From NCBI GenBank assembly GCA_946902985.2, contig OX336393.1, forward strand, positions 128,926,533-128,990,532: a DNA stretch of 64,000 nt, read 5' to 3'. A model generated the notes under the pieces. The model worked only from the letters and a program-made list of their open reading frames with translations, did not search any database and was not told the origin of the DNA. A program made the translations under genes and the position numbers. Positions 33,665-45,412 of the stretch are shown in pieces (within the stretch, counting starts at the first letter, position 1; every line of letters starts with the position of its first letter). The stretch is from Meconema thalassinum (taxonomy: Eukaryota; Arthropoda; Insecta; Orthoptera; Tettigoniidae).

Positions 33665-34479
33665 GTTACGTCCCTTGATACAACAATAACCTTTACGAAC
33701 AGTTTATGTGTTAAACAAAGGACAGAGTACAGTATGTTAAACGGAAAGTAAATTAAAAGAAAACTGAGCACCTCAAACACATAATTAAGAGTGAAAATAC
33801 ATTCGGGTATGAAGAAATCATAAACTCAAGTGATGTAGAGAATAAACAAAAAAGGCACTTTCTTAATAAAGTTCAAGCCACAAATGTAATGACAATTTGT
33901 AGACGTAAATGAAAGAATTAATTAAAATAACAAATGAGACTATGGTAATTCAAGAAAGGAGTTACACCTAGGTGCCTGGCGTGTTTACGGTCGCCAGCCA
34001 GAGATTTGAATGCATATTAGCTTTAATAAATCTAACGCTGTGAATTGTACTCCCAACCATGACCTCAATGATTGTGAGGCATTTCTAATTAACAGCGTTA
34101 TTAAACACTTGATAAATGTATTTTAAACTATCATTCCACGACTCGTATTTCACTGTGGGTATAAAATAGTATGTATTGTTTTAAGAATTGTGCGAACAAG
34201 CAATTAATATAGTTGTAAAATATTACTCCACTGTCATACAGTGGTTTGAATATTAATTAAAATATTACGGTAAATACATGTTATAATGTCGACTGGCTGG
34301 CAGTAATTAAAACGCTGTTGTACCCAGGCTACAGTAAATTGTAAGTCAGAGAGTTGTTGTTACCGCATTGATTACTTCGAGGGTACGGATATCGTAATCA
34401 TCGACTTGGAATAACTAACTTACAGTACAAGGAACTCTTCACAATCGATCCCCGGACAGTAAAATAAATTTAAAAATAA
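33665..34479. other. No recognisable feature
   Basis: AT-rich, unassigned. GTGCCTGGCGTGTTTACGGT near 33973 is a GC-rich island without identity. Confidence 0.4.
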
Positions 34480-34827
34480 AATGTTTAAACTTTAAATCAC
34501 AATAAAAATGTATATAAAATTTTAAGTGTTAAAAATATGAAAAATTTTAAATTTTACAAATTTTAAATATCAAATAATGTTACAATATTCAAAGAAAATT
34601 TAGAAAATTTTAAAGAAAATTATGCCAAAAAAAATTAAAAAATAAAACATTTAAAGAAAATTAAAAATTAAATAAAAACAAAAAATTGAAAATAAAACAT
34701 TGGAAACATTTAAGAAATTAAAATTAAAAATTCAAAAATTAATATTAAAAATTATACCGTACATAACAAAAAACAAAAAACAAAAAATAATACTTAAAAG
34801 AATTAACATAATAATTAAATATAAAAC
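34480..34827. repeat. A/T-only low-complexity tract
   Basis: Long runs of AAATTTAAAA-type sequence with almost no G or C. It continues at 36059-36150 on the other side of element B, so element B appears to have inserted into a pre-existing AT tract. Confidence 0.65.
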
Positions 34828-36058
34828 AAGTAGTTCCGTGAAGGACTATACAGCCTATTTTCATATATCCTACTCATGTTAATTGCCACTATCAACATAC
34901 AAAATTTCAGTTTGATTGCTGTAATAGATTCGTAGATATTGAGAACCAACTAAATATTTCGGATGGTCGCCATGTTGGATTTTATATATGTAGGTCCTAG
35001 AGTAATGTACTGTTACATGAAGATTATTGTGTAAGTGTAGCATTCAAACTTCAATCGCATGATTAGGACACAAGAAGTAACAAGGATATTTTAAAATTTC
35101 GCACAACTGCCATCTTGTGGTTATGGAAACAATTGAAATAAATTAGATGCCAGTGGATTAACATTCGTATAAGGATTTACTGTACCAAGTTTCACTGCAC
35201 TCGGATGGTGAAATTGCGAGAAACATCCATGTGAATATATATATTTCGCGTCGCCGCCATGTTGGATTTGTGATCACCAGGTTTTTTAAAGTCCTATAGG
35301 TGAACTTAAGTGCATAGCCCCTATGAACATTAAAAAATGCAGTTTGATTGCTATAATAGATTCGTAGATATTCAGAACCGTCGAAATATTTCGGATGGTC
35401 GCCATGTTGGATTGTTAAATGTTTAGGCCATAGAGTCATGCACCATTAAAGGAAAATTATTGCGTAGGTTCATTATTCAAACTTTCACTTCGATTGCATG
35501 AATACGACACAAGAAATAAAAACTTAATTTTAAAATTCGCACAGCCGCCATCTTGAGGTTATGTAAACAATTGAACGAAGTTAGATGTCGGTGCATTACA
35601 ATGTGTATAAATATATACTGTACCAAGTTTTATTGCGTTTGGTTTGTTAAATCACGAGAAACTTCTATTTAAAAGTTGCTAATTGGCGTGGCCGCCATGT
35701 TGGTTTCGTAGTTACCAGTTTTTCAAAAGTCACATTGGTGAACTTCTAGTAGTTCCCTTTATCTCCTTAATAAATTCCAGGGTGTTATCGGGAATAGTTT
35801 CGGAGATATTGAATGCTGGTGAAATATTTCGCACAGCCGCCATGTTGGATTGGTGAGACGTAACAAAATTTGAAGGGCACGGTCGGGGTTGCCCGGAATA
35901 GTGCTATGAACTTACCGGGTTTCATTGAAATCGCTCCTACCGTTTAGAATTTATTAGGGGACACACACCTCACACACACACACACACACGCACACACACA
36001 CGGACAAAAGGTGATCTCATAAGCCTATTTTTTCAAAATTGAAAATAGGCCAAAAAAT
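34828..36058 (+). mobile_element. HINE-like element B
   Basis: Begins ACAAGTAGTTCCGTGAAGGA, with subterminal AGCCTATTTTCA. The body carries the reverse complements of the ATGGCGGC motifs (GCCGCCATGTTGG, GCCATCTTGTGG) at about 34968, 35109, 35259, 35398, 35548, 35693 and 35837. Then comes (AC)n at 35967-36001, GGTGATCTCATAAGCC and a terminal hairpin of GCCTATTTT and AAAATAGGC. Same family as element A (10070-11612), opposite orientation, flanked by AT-rich DNA. Confidence 0.5.
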
Positions 36059-36354
36059 AGCGTAAAATAAAATATAAAAAATTAACATAAAAATAAAAAT
36101 ATAAAAAATTGCAAATGAGAAAAAGTGGAAATAATGTAAAATAAGAAGTAAAAATAACAATGGCTTTCACGGCTATGTAATGAACTCCAGCAAGTATTCT
36201 AGGTTCATGTCGTGTCTGTTGCCTAGGTGCACCAAATCAGGTTCATCATCAGGTTTCTGGTAGGCTGCCCCCTGCCTCTTGGTACCTCTTTAAGTAGCAA
36301 ATAATGCTTAAGGAGCTCTCAAATACCCCTGCCAAAAGTACGATGCGTATTGTC

Positions 36355-36715
36355 CACTATCAGGAGGTCCGGGTTTCGATTCCCGGATCTGCCAAGAAAT
36401 GTAATTCTGGTCCGAGAGCTGGAACGGGTACACTCAGCCTCGTGAGGCAAAACTGAAAAGCGAGGGGTTCGGTACTCACCTCAACCCTCCTGGAAGTGTT
36501 TCTTCATGGTATCCCACTTCTACTTCTAGCAAACGCCGGGATGGTTCCTAACGTTAGCCTCGGCCGCCTCCTTCCCAAGTTATCAGCTGAATTACAAGTA
36601 CACCCATTAATACAATCATAATAAAAATGCAGGTTATCGGGCAAAAGATTCCACACTCAGCCAAGTACACGGGGTATATGACCACAATGTCCAAGCACCG
36701 CAAATTAAGCAATAG
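36355..36715 (+). repeat. SINE family S3
   Basis: GGTTTCGATTCCCGGATCTG (B-box region), CACTCAGCCTCGTGAGGCAA, a second promoter-like box, CGGCCGCCTCCTTCCCAAGT and GTACACGGGGTATATGACCAC near its 3' end. Confidence 0.7.
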
Positions 36716-36774
36716 CTATTTGCACTGCCGCGCCGTATAGTTTACAGTACATCAACTACTTACAAATCAAAATA

Positions 36775-37312
36775 ACCAGTGATGGACGAAGCAAAGAGGA
36801 TATTAAAGTAGATTGGCTCAGGCAAGGAAAGCATTTCTACAGAAAAGGAATCTGTTAACATGGAATATAGATTTTGGTATAAGGAAGTCATTTTTTTAAA
36901 CCTTTGCCTGGAGCGTGGCGCTCTATGCAAGAAAATTTGGCCTGTTGGTGCAGCAGAAAGGAGAAGAATAGAAGCGTCTGAAATGTGGTGTTACAGGAGA
37001 ATGATGAAGGTCAGGTGGGTAGATACGTTAGAGTAAGAAATGAAGATGTATTAGGTCGAGTGGGAGAAAAGAGATGTTTCTGGAGACTGCTAATGAAGTG
37101 AAGAGATAGGTTGGTAGGTCATAACCTAAGACACACAGGAATAGCAAACTTATTTAAGGAAGGACGGGTCGAGTAAAAGACTTGTAGGGGTAGATCAAGG
37201 TTAGAATATATTTAAAAGCTTGCCTTGGATGTGATAGCTTTGTAGAGATGAAACGATTTGCTCAGGACAGGGAGGTTGGAGGGCTGCATCAAACCGGTCG
37301 AAGGACTGAACT
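36775..37312 (+). pseudogene. RTE-like LINE 3' fragment
   Basis: Nucleotide-level homologue of 56196-56735: ATAACCAGTGATGGACGAAG, CAGGCAAGGAAAGCATTTCTAC, GAAATGTGGTGTTACAGGA and GGTTGGAGGGCTGCATCAAA. Several frameshifts and stops destroy the frame (for example in the GRSKEDI region). It begins abruptly within the thumb region, so it is 5' truncated. Confidence 0.8.
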
Positions 37313-38099
37313 ATGGAACTCCTTAAATCTGTTATGATAAAGAAAATATTAGTGGCGCGATCATTTAACAGATAATAAAACATTTATTTCATCTTAAGGG
37401 GTGTAATTGTGGAGTAGAGTGGAATGTACTTGACGACCAATTACGATAAATATTACCTTGAATAATCTCGCGTTCCCGAGAAGACTGTTCTACACTTCAC
37501 AGGTGGCTGGACTGAGAGCAACAAAAAATGACGGGGAACAGATAGAGAGAGAGAAGAAATGTTGAAGGTGTCTGTAAAATTTATTATGTAATTGCTGGTG
37601 GTGAAAGCTATTACGAGCTGGGTGCCTTGAGGGGTAACCGCGCTGGGTGGCCGAGGTAGTGGGGGTACACGGGGTCACATAAAGCACCCTCTTCTGTTAT
37701 TAGCATATGCGTAGTCCGTCGCTAATTTTATAAAACAACATGCAGAGAAATAGGAACAATTCTCAAGTAAGAAAAGAGATAATTATACACGCTACTGCAT
37801 TTGGAATTGAACCCTGGCTCGTTAATTTAAATGAGCCGTTAACTTGGCGTTAATATGGATTCCTTCAGGAGATGTTTTACGCTGCTCGGTATGATAAGAA
37901 AGAGTAATTTAGTTTATTTCTACTATGGAGGTTCTCTAATGTCTAACTGGTGAGTGTAAACGAGAGTAGCCTACAGTATTTACGCTTTAAGTACGTTTAG
38001 TTGTTCTTCAAATGCTAGCCTCACTCAGAAACTCGGAATTGCAGTATGCCAGAGAGGTCACAAAGCAACCTAATTATGATGATAATGAATTAGCAAACA
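37313..38099. other. No recognisable feature
   Basis: No assignable frame or repeat. Confidence 0.4.
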
Positions 38100-38340
38100 G
38101 TCCGGGGCTTCCGACATCCTGGCCGTTTACTCCCGTATACAGTCAAAGGAAGGGAAATTCAAATAATTTGTCAAAGATAATGTCCGGTGACGGTAAATTA
38201 ATTACTGAGAAACAGGCCATTGCTAATGAATTTAATGTTTTTTACGGTAGTGTAATCAATAAATCCAATAGCTGTGTATTGGACCTTATCGATGAATCAG
38301 CCTTTTCCAAATAAACCAGTCAGCAATAATTGTAAAGCTA
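38100..38340 (+). pseudogene. CR1/Jockey-like LINE piece 1 (linker before RT)
   Basis: The frame up to 38314 gives KGNSNNLSKIMSGDGKLITE and KQAIANEFNVFYGSVINK, the usual segment between endonuclease and RT in CR1/Jockey-type elements. It stops where repeat R begins. Its natural continuation (SKGFGNIVSEVLKLGG...) appears at about 42868, after repeat R, so both are probably halves of one LINE copy. Confidence 0.5.
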
Positions 38341-40904
38341 GTAAAAAAAAACGAGCCTTACAGTAGTCGCATATCTGACATAGAAGAATCCTCACGTGAA
38401 ATTGTTGATACACCGGTATTTTATAGTATTATTGGCACAAATATTAATATATTGTAAAAGGGAGTGTTTTACAGATATTGTAGTTTATAATACGGAACTC
38501 ATTTTATTAGATGATTTGTAGCTTCCGCCAGCACTAGCCTAAATAAAGAATACGATATGGATCAACTTGATTAATAGACGCGACACCGCTCTTAACCTTA
38601 AATTCCTTATAAACAGGACCTCTTGATTCACAGACCAACACGTAATTCCATATGGATTCTGTTAAAATGAGTCATATTGATATGATAAATATCGTTTAAA
38701 ATGATAATCTGGTAGCAAAAATATCTACCCCGCCCAGGATTCGAACCCAAGATCTCTAGATTCACAGTCATACGCAATAACCCCACGGCTATTTCGACTA
38801 CGCAAATATTGTGCACAAGATGGTGACTTATTTCCACGTTCCAATAATACTGCATTACGGAATTAAGTTTTATTTATATTGTACCCTTCTGCGTTCTTCT
38901 AGGATGCCGACTCTTACTCGGGTAGTGCTCTGTTCGGGGTGGCTCTAACTTATTCTAAACATCCTAGGAATATAGTCACAGGATCACAGGAGGCTTATCT
39001 AAAAATCAGTAGGTCAGAGAACTCCTAATATAAAATAATTTATTTCACAAAAACATCATCTCCCTTTTCTCCCAACCATAGACAAATAAAAACAAAATCA
39101 ACTCCCTTAAATTACTGAAATCAACAACATCAAAAAAATGCAGAAATAATGTTTCACACTGGCTGAAACCAGGAATAGAAAATAGTCTATTTTACTGCAG
39201 TCCACTGCTTCAAGTCCAAGAGTTATTGTCAACAGACTTAATTCAAATAACCATGGCTTAAATAAACCAGCCATTCTATCACAATAAATATTGCGCACTC
39301 ATTTTTATAACTTGCAAAACTTGTTCTTTGGGAAATCGGACATGTCTACTCGTACAATCATCATCTTTCCTCACAAGAGTCAGATAATGAAGGCAATAGA
39401 TTTATTCTAGGTTACGGGCATGTGTGTTTTTATAACTTTAAAACAATTACTTCACTCAGAGCTATAACTCCGTTAATTATAGTAAAATAAACAAGTCAAC
39501 ATACATGAAGCATCAAATAAATACTTCGGCGGCCAGTGCGCCGTGATTATTAATAAACAATAACATAATGAATGCACTCCAAAAATAATGACAAATAGAA
39601 TACATCGCTTCCTGAAGCGGTACACAAAAAGAAACCCCGGGAAGTTGGACTACCTCCCTTCATAGAATACAATGACAGACTCGACCTTGTGACAGACACA
39701 CTTTCACCGTAATAACCAGCAGGCCGGCACAACCTTCCTGGCTGCTTTAGAATTCAGACGGCTAACCATATTTCTACCTGTTTCTTAAAGACTCCCTTTT
39801 ACCTGCCTTGGGTTCGAGCAATGCAATACCTTTCCGACGGAGCTAAAGTGGACTCTCATCAGATAATGAATTCAATCATTTTACTTACCATTTATATATC
39901 GTCGAAGAATGCGGGAATATCACCTCCGCTATTATTTTCACTCACCATTATATCATCGAAGAACGCGGGAATATCACCTCCGCTTTAATTCTGCTCGACC
40001 CAGGATCGACTCTTAGCCTTACCTGAATATATCTCACAATACCCTCCAGCCATTCTTGTGTTACCTTCGCGTGATAATCACTTACCATACTTATTACTCT
40101 CATAATTTCAGTGTCACTTACTGGTCTCGTCACAATATCGAGCGGTCTTCCCCATTTAGCTTTTACAATCACATTGTGCATAAGCACTATCAAACAAATA
40201 TTCCCTTGACTGTGCATTCAACAAGATTAATGACATCCCAAACAAAACCATATTTAAAATAACACTTTGATGCTCATATACTTGTTACGTTATAAAACAC
40301 ACAAAAATACTCATTACTGATAAACACACAAATCTACACAAACATGCCCGGTACGCCTAAAATATCTATTTTTATCATAACTGCTTATGATCGAGGTAAA
40401 CTTATCCGACCCCAATAATGGGAAACATTATGGCCCACATGCCCCATACAATATTTACTTATCTCTCATATTTCCTGATGCGGTTCTGGTCCTTGATATC
40501 AGTCTTCTTCATTTGTTGGTTCATCTTGATAGGAGGATAATTTACACACGGTTTTTCTCAAAATTTCACCAAAACAAAGGTCCACTGTGAATTATTACCA
40601 TTAACACAATGCACGGTTCTCGCACATGAAGCTCCTATCTCATATAGCTATCATCAACTTATTTAGTTCGGCCGACAGTTCATAGCTTCCTAGAATACTG
40701 GTCTAGCTGTTAATAGCTCGGGCGGCTATACCTATCATTACAACTGCGTCATACTGATATGATATGCACTGTTCTACTTCGCACTCGCGAATACTTAGCG
40801 ATGTTCAAATTTCGGAGGTATACTTGCTCCTACTTATAAACTTGCAATAATGTTAATTATTCTTATGCCTCAAGCACGGGCTCTCGCCTCTACAGCGCGT
40901 ATTA

Positions 40905-41228
40905 AGAACTTATAGAACTTGTAAAAATCACGTTGATTTCTGAGGGCTCGAGGCACGGGCTTCCGCCTACCGTGATGCCCCAAAGTAGACTTATAGAACT
41001 TGTAAAAATCACGTTGATTTCTGAGGGCTCGAGGCACGGGCTTCCGCCTACCGTGATGCCCCAAAGTAGACTTATAGAACTTGTAAAAATCACTGTACTT
41101 TCTGATCGCTCAGGGCCAAGATTTCCGCCTCCCGTGATGCCCCAAAGTAGACTTATAGAACTTGTAAAAATCACGTTGATTTCTGAGGGCTCGAGGCACG
41201 GGCTTCCGCCTACCGTGATGCCCCAAAG
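40905..41228. repeat. 81-bp tandem repeat, 4 units
   Basis: TAGACTTATAGAACTTG recurs at 40986, 41067 and 41148 (period exactly 81), with a partial first unit at about 40905 and the last boundary at 41229. The third unit is more diverged (GATCGCTCAGGGCCAAG). Because 81 is a multiple of three, frames stay open on both strands; this is not evidence of a gene. Confidence 0.9.
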
Positions 41229-41409
41229 TAGACTAACTTCGCTGTGTTTCAAACCATTATTTATACGATTTCTCTTAAAGGGACGTGGAGTAGGGGAGTT
41301 TCAGAATTTATTTCCAAAATAACACTCACATGAATATGCGAACTAGCTCCTTAGAACGTCGTCATTTCCAATGTCTCAATGACTCCTTTTTATTCAAAAT
41401 CCGATCGTT

Positions 41410-41932
41410 GGATCCTTATATAATGAGCTCCGTAATTTGCTTCATTGTCCCTTAATTTCGGCGGGATTTGGTCGCGTCAAGCGTCTCTCACTGCCATTGG
41501 TCGTTTCAAATCCACCCCCTGATTTCATTTTAATTCTGGCAAAAATCACAGAATAATCCAATTTAAATTTTGACGATATTTCTGAGAGGCTGGGATAATC
41601 CCCTATACGATGGTATAATTCCTGTTTCTGTATTCTAATTACTGCTCTAATTCCTTTCAAATGAATCCTTATATCCTTGGATCCTTATATAATGAGCTCC
41701 GTAATTTGCTTCATTGTCCCTTAATTTCGGCGGGATTTGGTCGCGTCAAGCGTCTCTCACTGCCATTGGTCGTTTCAAATCCACCCCCTGATTTCATTTT
41801 AATTCTGGCAAAAATCACAGAATAATCCAATTTAAATTCTGACGATATTTCTGAGAGGCTGGGATAATCCCCTATACGATGGTATAATTCCTGTTTCTGT
41901 ATTCTAATTACTGCTCTAATTCCTTTCAAATG
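41410..41932. repeat. 269-bp tandem duplication
   Basis: The segment starting GGATCCTTATATAATGAGCT is present at 41410 and again at 41679, nearly identical through TTCCTTTCAAATG. It yields duplicated minus-strand frames of 72 and 101 codons that are repeat artefacts. Confidence 0.9.
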
Positions 41933-42489
41933 GGCTGGGTTTATTTGGTAGGTGATCGTTGAGGTTTCTGCATTTACCCGCGTAGTGTAACGACCTCCGC
42001 GCGTTGTCTGGCGCATTTGGTGTCCAAATGTGGATTTTCTCTTTCCTGCTATCTTTGTCCGCGCTGGGAGAAAGCTTCTTCAAGTCACGTACGAACCATC
42101 CTTTTGTCATTCTAGTTTCACAAGCAACTTCTATTCTCACATCGACTTTGAGACATGAATTAAATTTTGTTGGAATAATATGTAGACTTTATGCTATCCG
42201 AGATGCATAAAGGTCACAATATTTTGCTTGTTTCGATAATGTTCCTGAGTGACATTGAGTTTAAAATGCCTTATGCCAATGCAATGACGACTACTTACAA
42301 TGTTTGATAATAAGGCATTTTACCATTTTTAAAAATTATACAAAGACTTCGAACAGGTAGCATGTCATTTGTTTAAATCACTTGACACCAGAGTTCGCAT
42401 GAGCGTTTTCCGTTCAGTATGTCATATACATTCCACATGGCCGAGAGTGCGTCATGGTATCAATTTTCGACACCGCGCGCTGATTGTTT

Positions 42490-42780
42490 CTCTTACCAGT
42501 GCCAGCTGGATCGATCGATCGAGTTGGCAGTGCGTCTTATACTTCCGTTCGATCCACCACTGCCAGCTAGTGCACACTTCCATTCGATCGATCGAGCGGG
42601 CAGTACATACTTCCATTGTCCACCACTGCCAGCTAGTACACTTCCGTTTGATCGATCGAGCGGGCAGTGCATACTTCCGTTGTCCACCACTGCCAGCTAG
42701 TACACTTCCGTTTGATCGATCGAGCGGGCAGTGCGTACTTCCGTTTGATCCACCACTGCCAGCTTGATCGTTCCGATCCA
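42490..42780. repeat. Minisatellite with CCACTGCCAGCT and GATCGATCGAG units
   Basis: At least five irregular ~60 bp units, each with CCACTGCCAGCT, ACTTCCGTT and ATCGATCGAGCGGGCAGTGC. A shorter version is in repeat R copy 1 (13120-13225). Overlapping frames on both strands are artefacts of the repeats. Confidence 0.8.
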
Positions 42781-42854
42781 CTTCCGTCCCCAATTTTCAA
42801 AATCACTCCCACAAAACTATCCAGCAACCGAGCGGAAAGATGTTACACATCAAA

Positions 42855-43028
42855 AAGTTACGTTACAATATGTCGAAGGGTTTTGGTAATATTGTTAGTG
42901 AAGTACTTAAACTAGGAGGTAGGGCTGTGGCACGATACATAGAGGCGATGTTTAATGTGTCCATAAACAATGCACAAATCCCAGATGACTGGAAAAGAGC
43001 TTCCGTAGTCCCAATATATAAGGGAGGG
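42855..43028 (+). pseudogene. CR1/Jockey-like LINE piece 2 (RT N-terminus)
   Basis: The frame reads SKGFGNIVSEVLKLGG, then AVARYIEAMFNVSINNAQIP and DDWKRASVVPIYKGG, a standard RT domain 1 start. It breaks at 43028, where a TG...CA element begins, and resumes in frame at 45418 with SRLELRKYRLVSVTSIVCKQ. Confidence 0.8.
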
Positions 43029-45412
43029 TGGTGTATTTTTGGAAATACACGGAAAGAAAGAATTAGCTTTTGCTGTTCTTCATTACTTTATATCAGTCCA
43101 TTTATTTAAATTTCTTTCCCGCACGCACCAACATCGAACTGTTACCTCCTGTTTGCCCCGTGCATTTGTTCATTTTTTCTGTCAGTTTTTTACAGAAACG
43201 CATATTCCGCTGAACCAGCCTGACAGCGTCCCATCGCTGCCTTCCGAACTTCCATTGCTTCAAACCATGGAGACTTCTATATTAATCCGCAGGGCGTCGT
43301 GTTCTTCTCCAACCAACTACTCCATGAAGACACCGCTCCAAGAAGAATTTTGTTTCTGTAAAGTTTTTTCATGTTTATGTATAACCTCTTTGTTCCTCCC
43401 CTTACTCGCCCGCTTCCCCCTCTTCTTCCCTCCTCCTACTGCTCGCTTCTCCGCACGCGCAGCCCGCTCGCTCGGTCACTTCTACACTTCGTCTCGACTT
43501 GTCTCCGTGCTGTGAGCAACCGCTCACCCTCTCAGTGCACTCTACTTCTTGTTGGACATGCCGTCTAGGCCAGTGTACTTTCTCTGCGTCTAGCAGCCTT
43601 CACTTGTACGTCGGAAGTCGACCCAGTCAGTTAGAGCTTAACTAAAGCTCGCCTCCTCAACTCTAGAGGCAAACTTTTAATTTTCGACGCCATGTTCGAA
43701 TTTTAGTATCAACCGTCAACTGCAACATCGCCTTCTTCATGAAGCAAAGATAAGTACCGACTTCATGTTTTAACCACATTCTCATCGCTTTTAAAAGGAT
43801 TAATGCTTTTACTTGGATTTTATAGACAGTGAAAATTGCTATGTGAAAATAACTGCTTTCTAGAAATCTTTTTGATCAAACTTAAACTATCAAGTCTAAC
43901 TTTCAATATGAAAGATTTTCTGAGATGCTATCTCACATCGAGGGATATTTCCAAAATACCCACTGTCTATATAATCTAGCTTTCCGCCGAGGGATTCTCT
44001 ACCCAATTTAAACAACTCATCATTGCTCTGGAACCTTCCAGAACCTGCACTCTATCTACCAGTTATACTCTCATGTATTTTCCACTCACTTATGGGAATA
44101 ATTTTTCAAACGAAGGAATCTTCCTTATGAACTGCTAATCAATATCTAATTTTTCTTCCTCCGTTGGGATTTTTCTGGTGCATTCAACTAAAACCTACAA
44201 ATTTCTCAAGTAATAGACTCTCGCTAATCTAGTGTAACTAGTTATTTTCCACCATTGCAATAACTTTCTTTGCCATCAACTTTTTGTGCTACTACAGTGA
44301 ACTTTTCAACTATATCAACAGACTATAGTGAAAACAGTGCTTGTTCAACCTTTCATCCGCGTCGCGCTCGACCGAGTACAATAAATACGACCATGAACAC
44401 TTTTCCTCAATCCCATTTGATCTTTCCCAAATCCTTTACTAACAAACCAAAATAATAAAATGGTTACTTTAGGTCTTTTTTCAATGAGGTGTCACTCTCA
44501 ATACTTGTTCCACGTATAACGAATTAATGTCTGTAAAACTTCGTGTCTAGTACACGCCTTAAATTATATTGTTTCTCCCTTTTAATGAGGGAATACAATT
44601 CTTTTAACTGATAAGTGAGTTATCTCTAGGTTTCACGAAAGGGAAACTTGCCCCATTTTTCTCGTGATCCCTAATTAAACATAGGAGTTCTAGAAACTTC
44701 CTTTCAATTGTTCTCTTCAGGTTTCACAATAAGTGACCTGCCATATTTGTATAATCTTTACAAGTATTTCTGTATCAATACAAGAAGTTATAGGAACTTC
44801 TATTTCATTCTTCCTGTTTTGTTGTTGTTACTTTTGAGGTTGTTATTATTTCTAAGATACTTATCTAGAAATCCTTAAAGTACACACCTTGTACTTGATT
44901 TATTGTTTAACTTTAATTACGTGAGTTATCTTTGAATTTTTCAATTTATTCATCTTAGCCATTTCAAAACCTTACGAAGATTTTAAAGCTTATAAAAGGT
45001 TTAAAACCAAAATAATTATCAATTGCCTGGTGCAAGCTTTAAATGTTTTCGGAGGTCTGCGACCCCAATTGTTTAGAAAAATCAAAATTATATATTTGTT
45101 ACAAAAACTACTTCCTTTTACATTGTTAAATAAATTAAAGATTTGTTCTTTGATTTATCATTTCTCAAACATAACGGTTAGGCAAGATCCTGTCTTCCCT
45201 AACTCTTCCTAGGTTCATGCCCTCTTTAATAAAAATAAATCCATTGATAAGGTTTTCACTACTTGTTGCATTTGAGCAAGAACTCTTAGTTATATCTTAT
45301 GCCAAACTCTCTTCCTATTTCTCCATCCTTTTTCTCCAGTCCGAAACCCACTTCTTTCTCTTTATCAACTTCCCTTGGGGGTTAGGTTATTCCCAAGCTA
45401 ATAATCTACCCA
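43029..45412. mobile_element. 2.4 kb TG...CA solo-LTR-like element, 5-bp TSD
   Basis: Starts TGGTGTATTTTTGG and ends AATCTACCCA, flanked by GAGGG at 43024-43028 and 45413-45417. Removing it together with one GAGGG rejoins the LINE reading frame exactly, which fixes both borders. No gag/pol frame is seen inside; a GC- and pyrimidine-rich segment (43370-43640) followed by AT-rich sequence with AATAAA signals (e.g. 44379) would fit LTR promoter and polyadenylation regions. The 158-codon frame at 43039-43515 has no recognisable domain. Confidence 0.8.

Larger units (their letters stand above)
38880..42218. mobile_element. TG...CA element (solo-LTR-like), 4-bp TSD
   Basis: It starts TGTACCCTTCTGCG and ends AAAGGTCACA, flanked by ATAT at 38876-38879 and 42219-42222. 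The uninterrupted paralogue (copy 1 of repeat R, near 12692) shows the pre-insertion sequence. Length is 3,339 bp. The two ends are not direct repeats of each other, and no gag or pol frame exists, so a solo LTR is the simplest reading, although 3.3 kb is long for one. It contains an 81-bp tandem repeat and a 269-bp duplication. Confidence 0.65.
38345..42850. repeat. Repeat R, copy 2 (interrupted by a 3.3 kb element)
   Basis: Matches 11637-13340 block for block up to 38879, resumes at 42219, and ends around 42850. It lacks the S2 SINE that copy 1 holds: ATGGATCAACTTGATTAATAG near 38556 is the empty site. It seems to be inserted in the LINE of 38.1-48.3 kb. Confidence 0.65.

Noticed and set aside
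40902..41322. Overlapping open frames of 116 and 129 codons on opposite strands
   Set aside because: They arise because an 81-bp tandem repeat (divisible by three) lacks stops in those frames; the translations are pure repeats.
42369..42793. Frames of 93-132 codons with repeated CQLVH, SSWQ and similar words
   Set aside because: Translations of the minisatellite in repeat R; overlapping frames on both strands with no conserved protein.
43039..43515. 158-codon frame in the 2.4 kb TG...CA element
   Set aside because: Leucine/serine/phenylalanine-rich translation of a pyrimidine-rich region, no domain, and no counterpart frame expected in an LTR.
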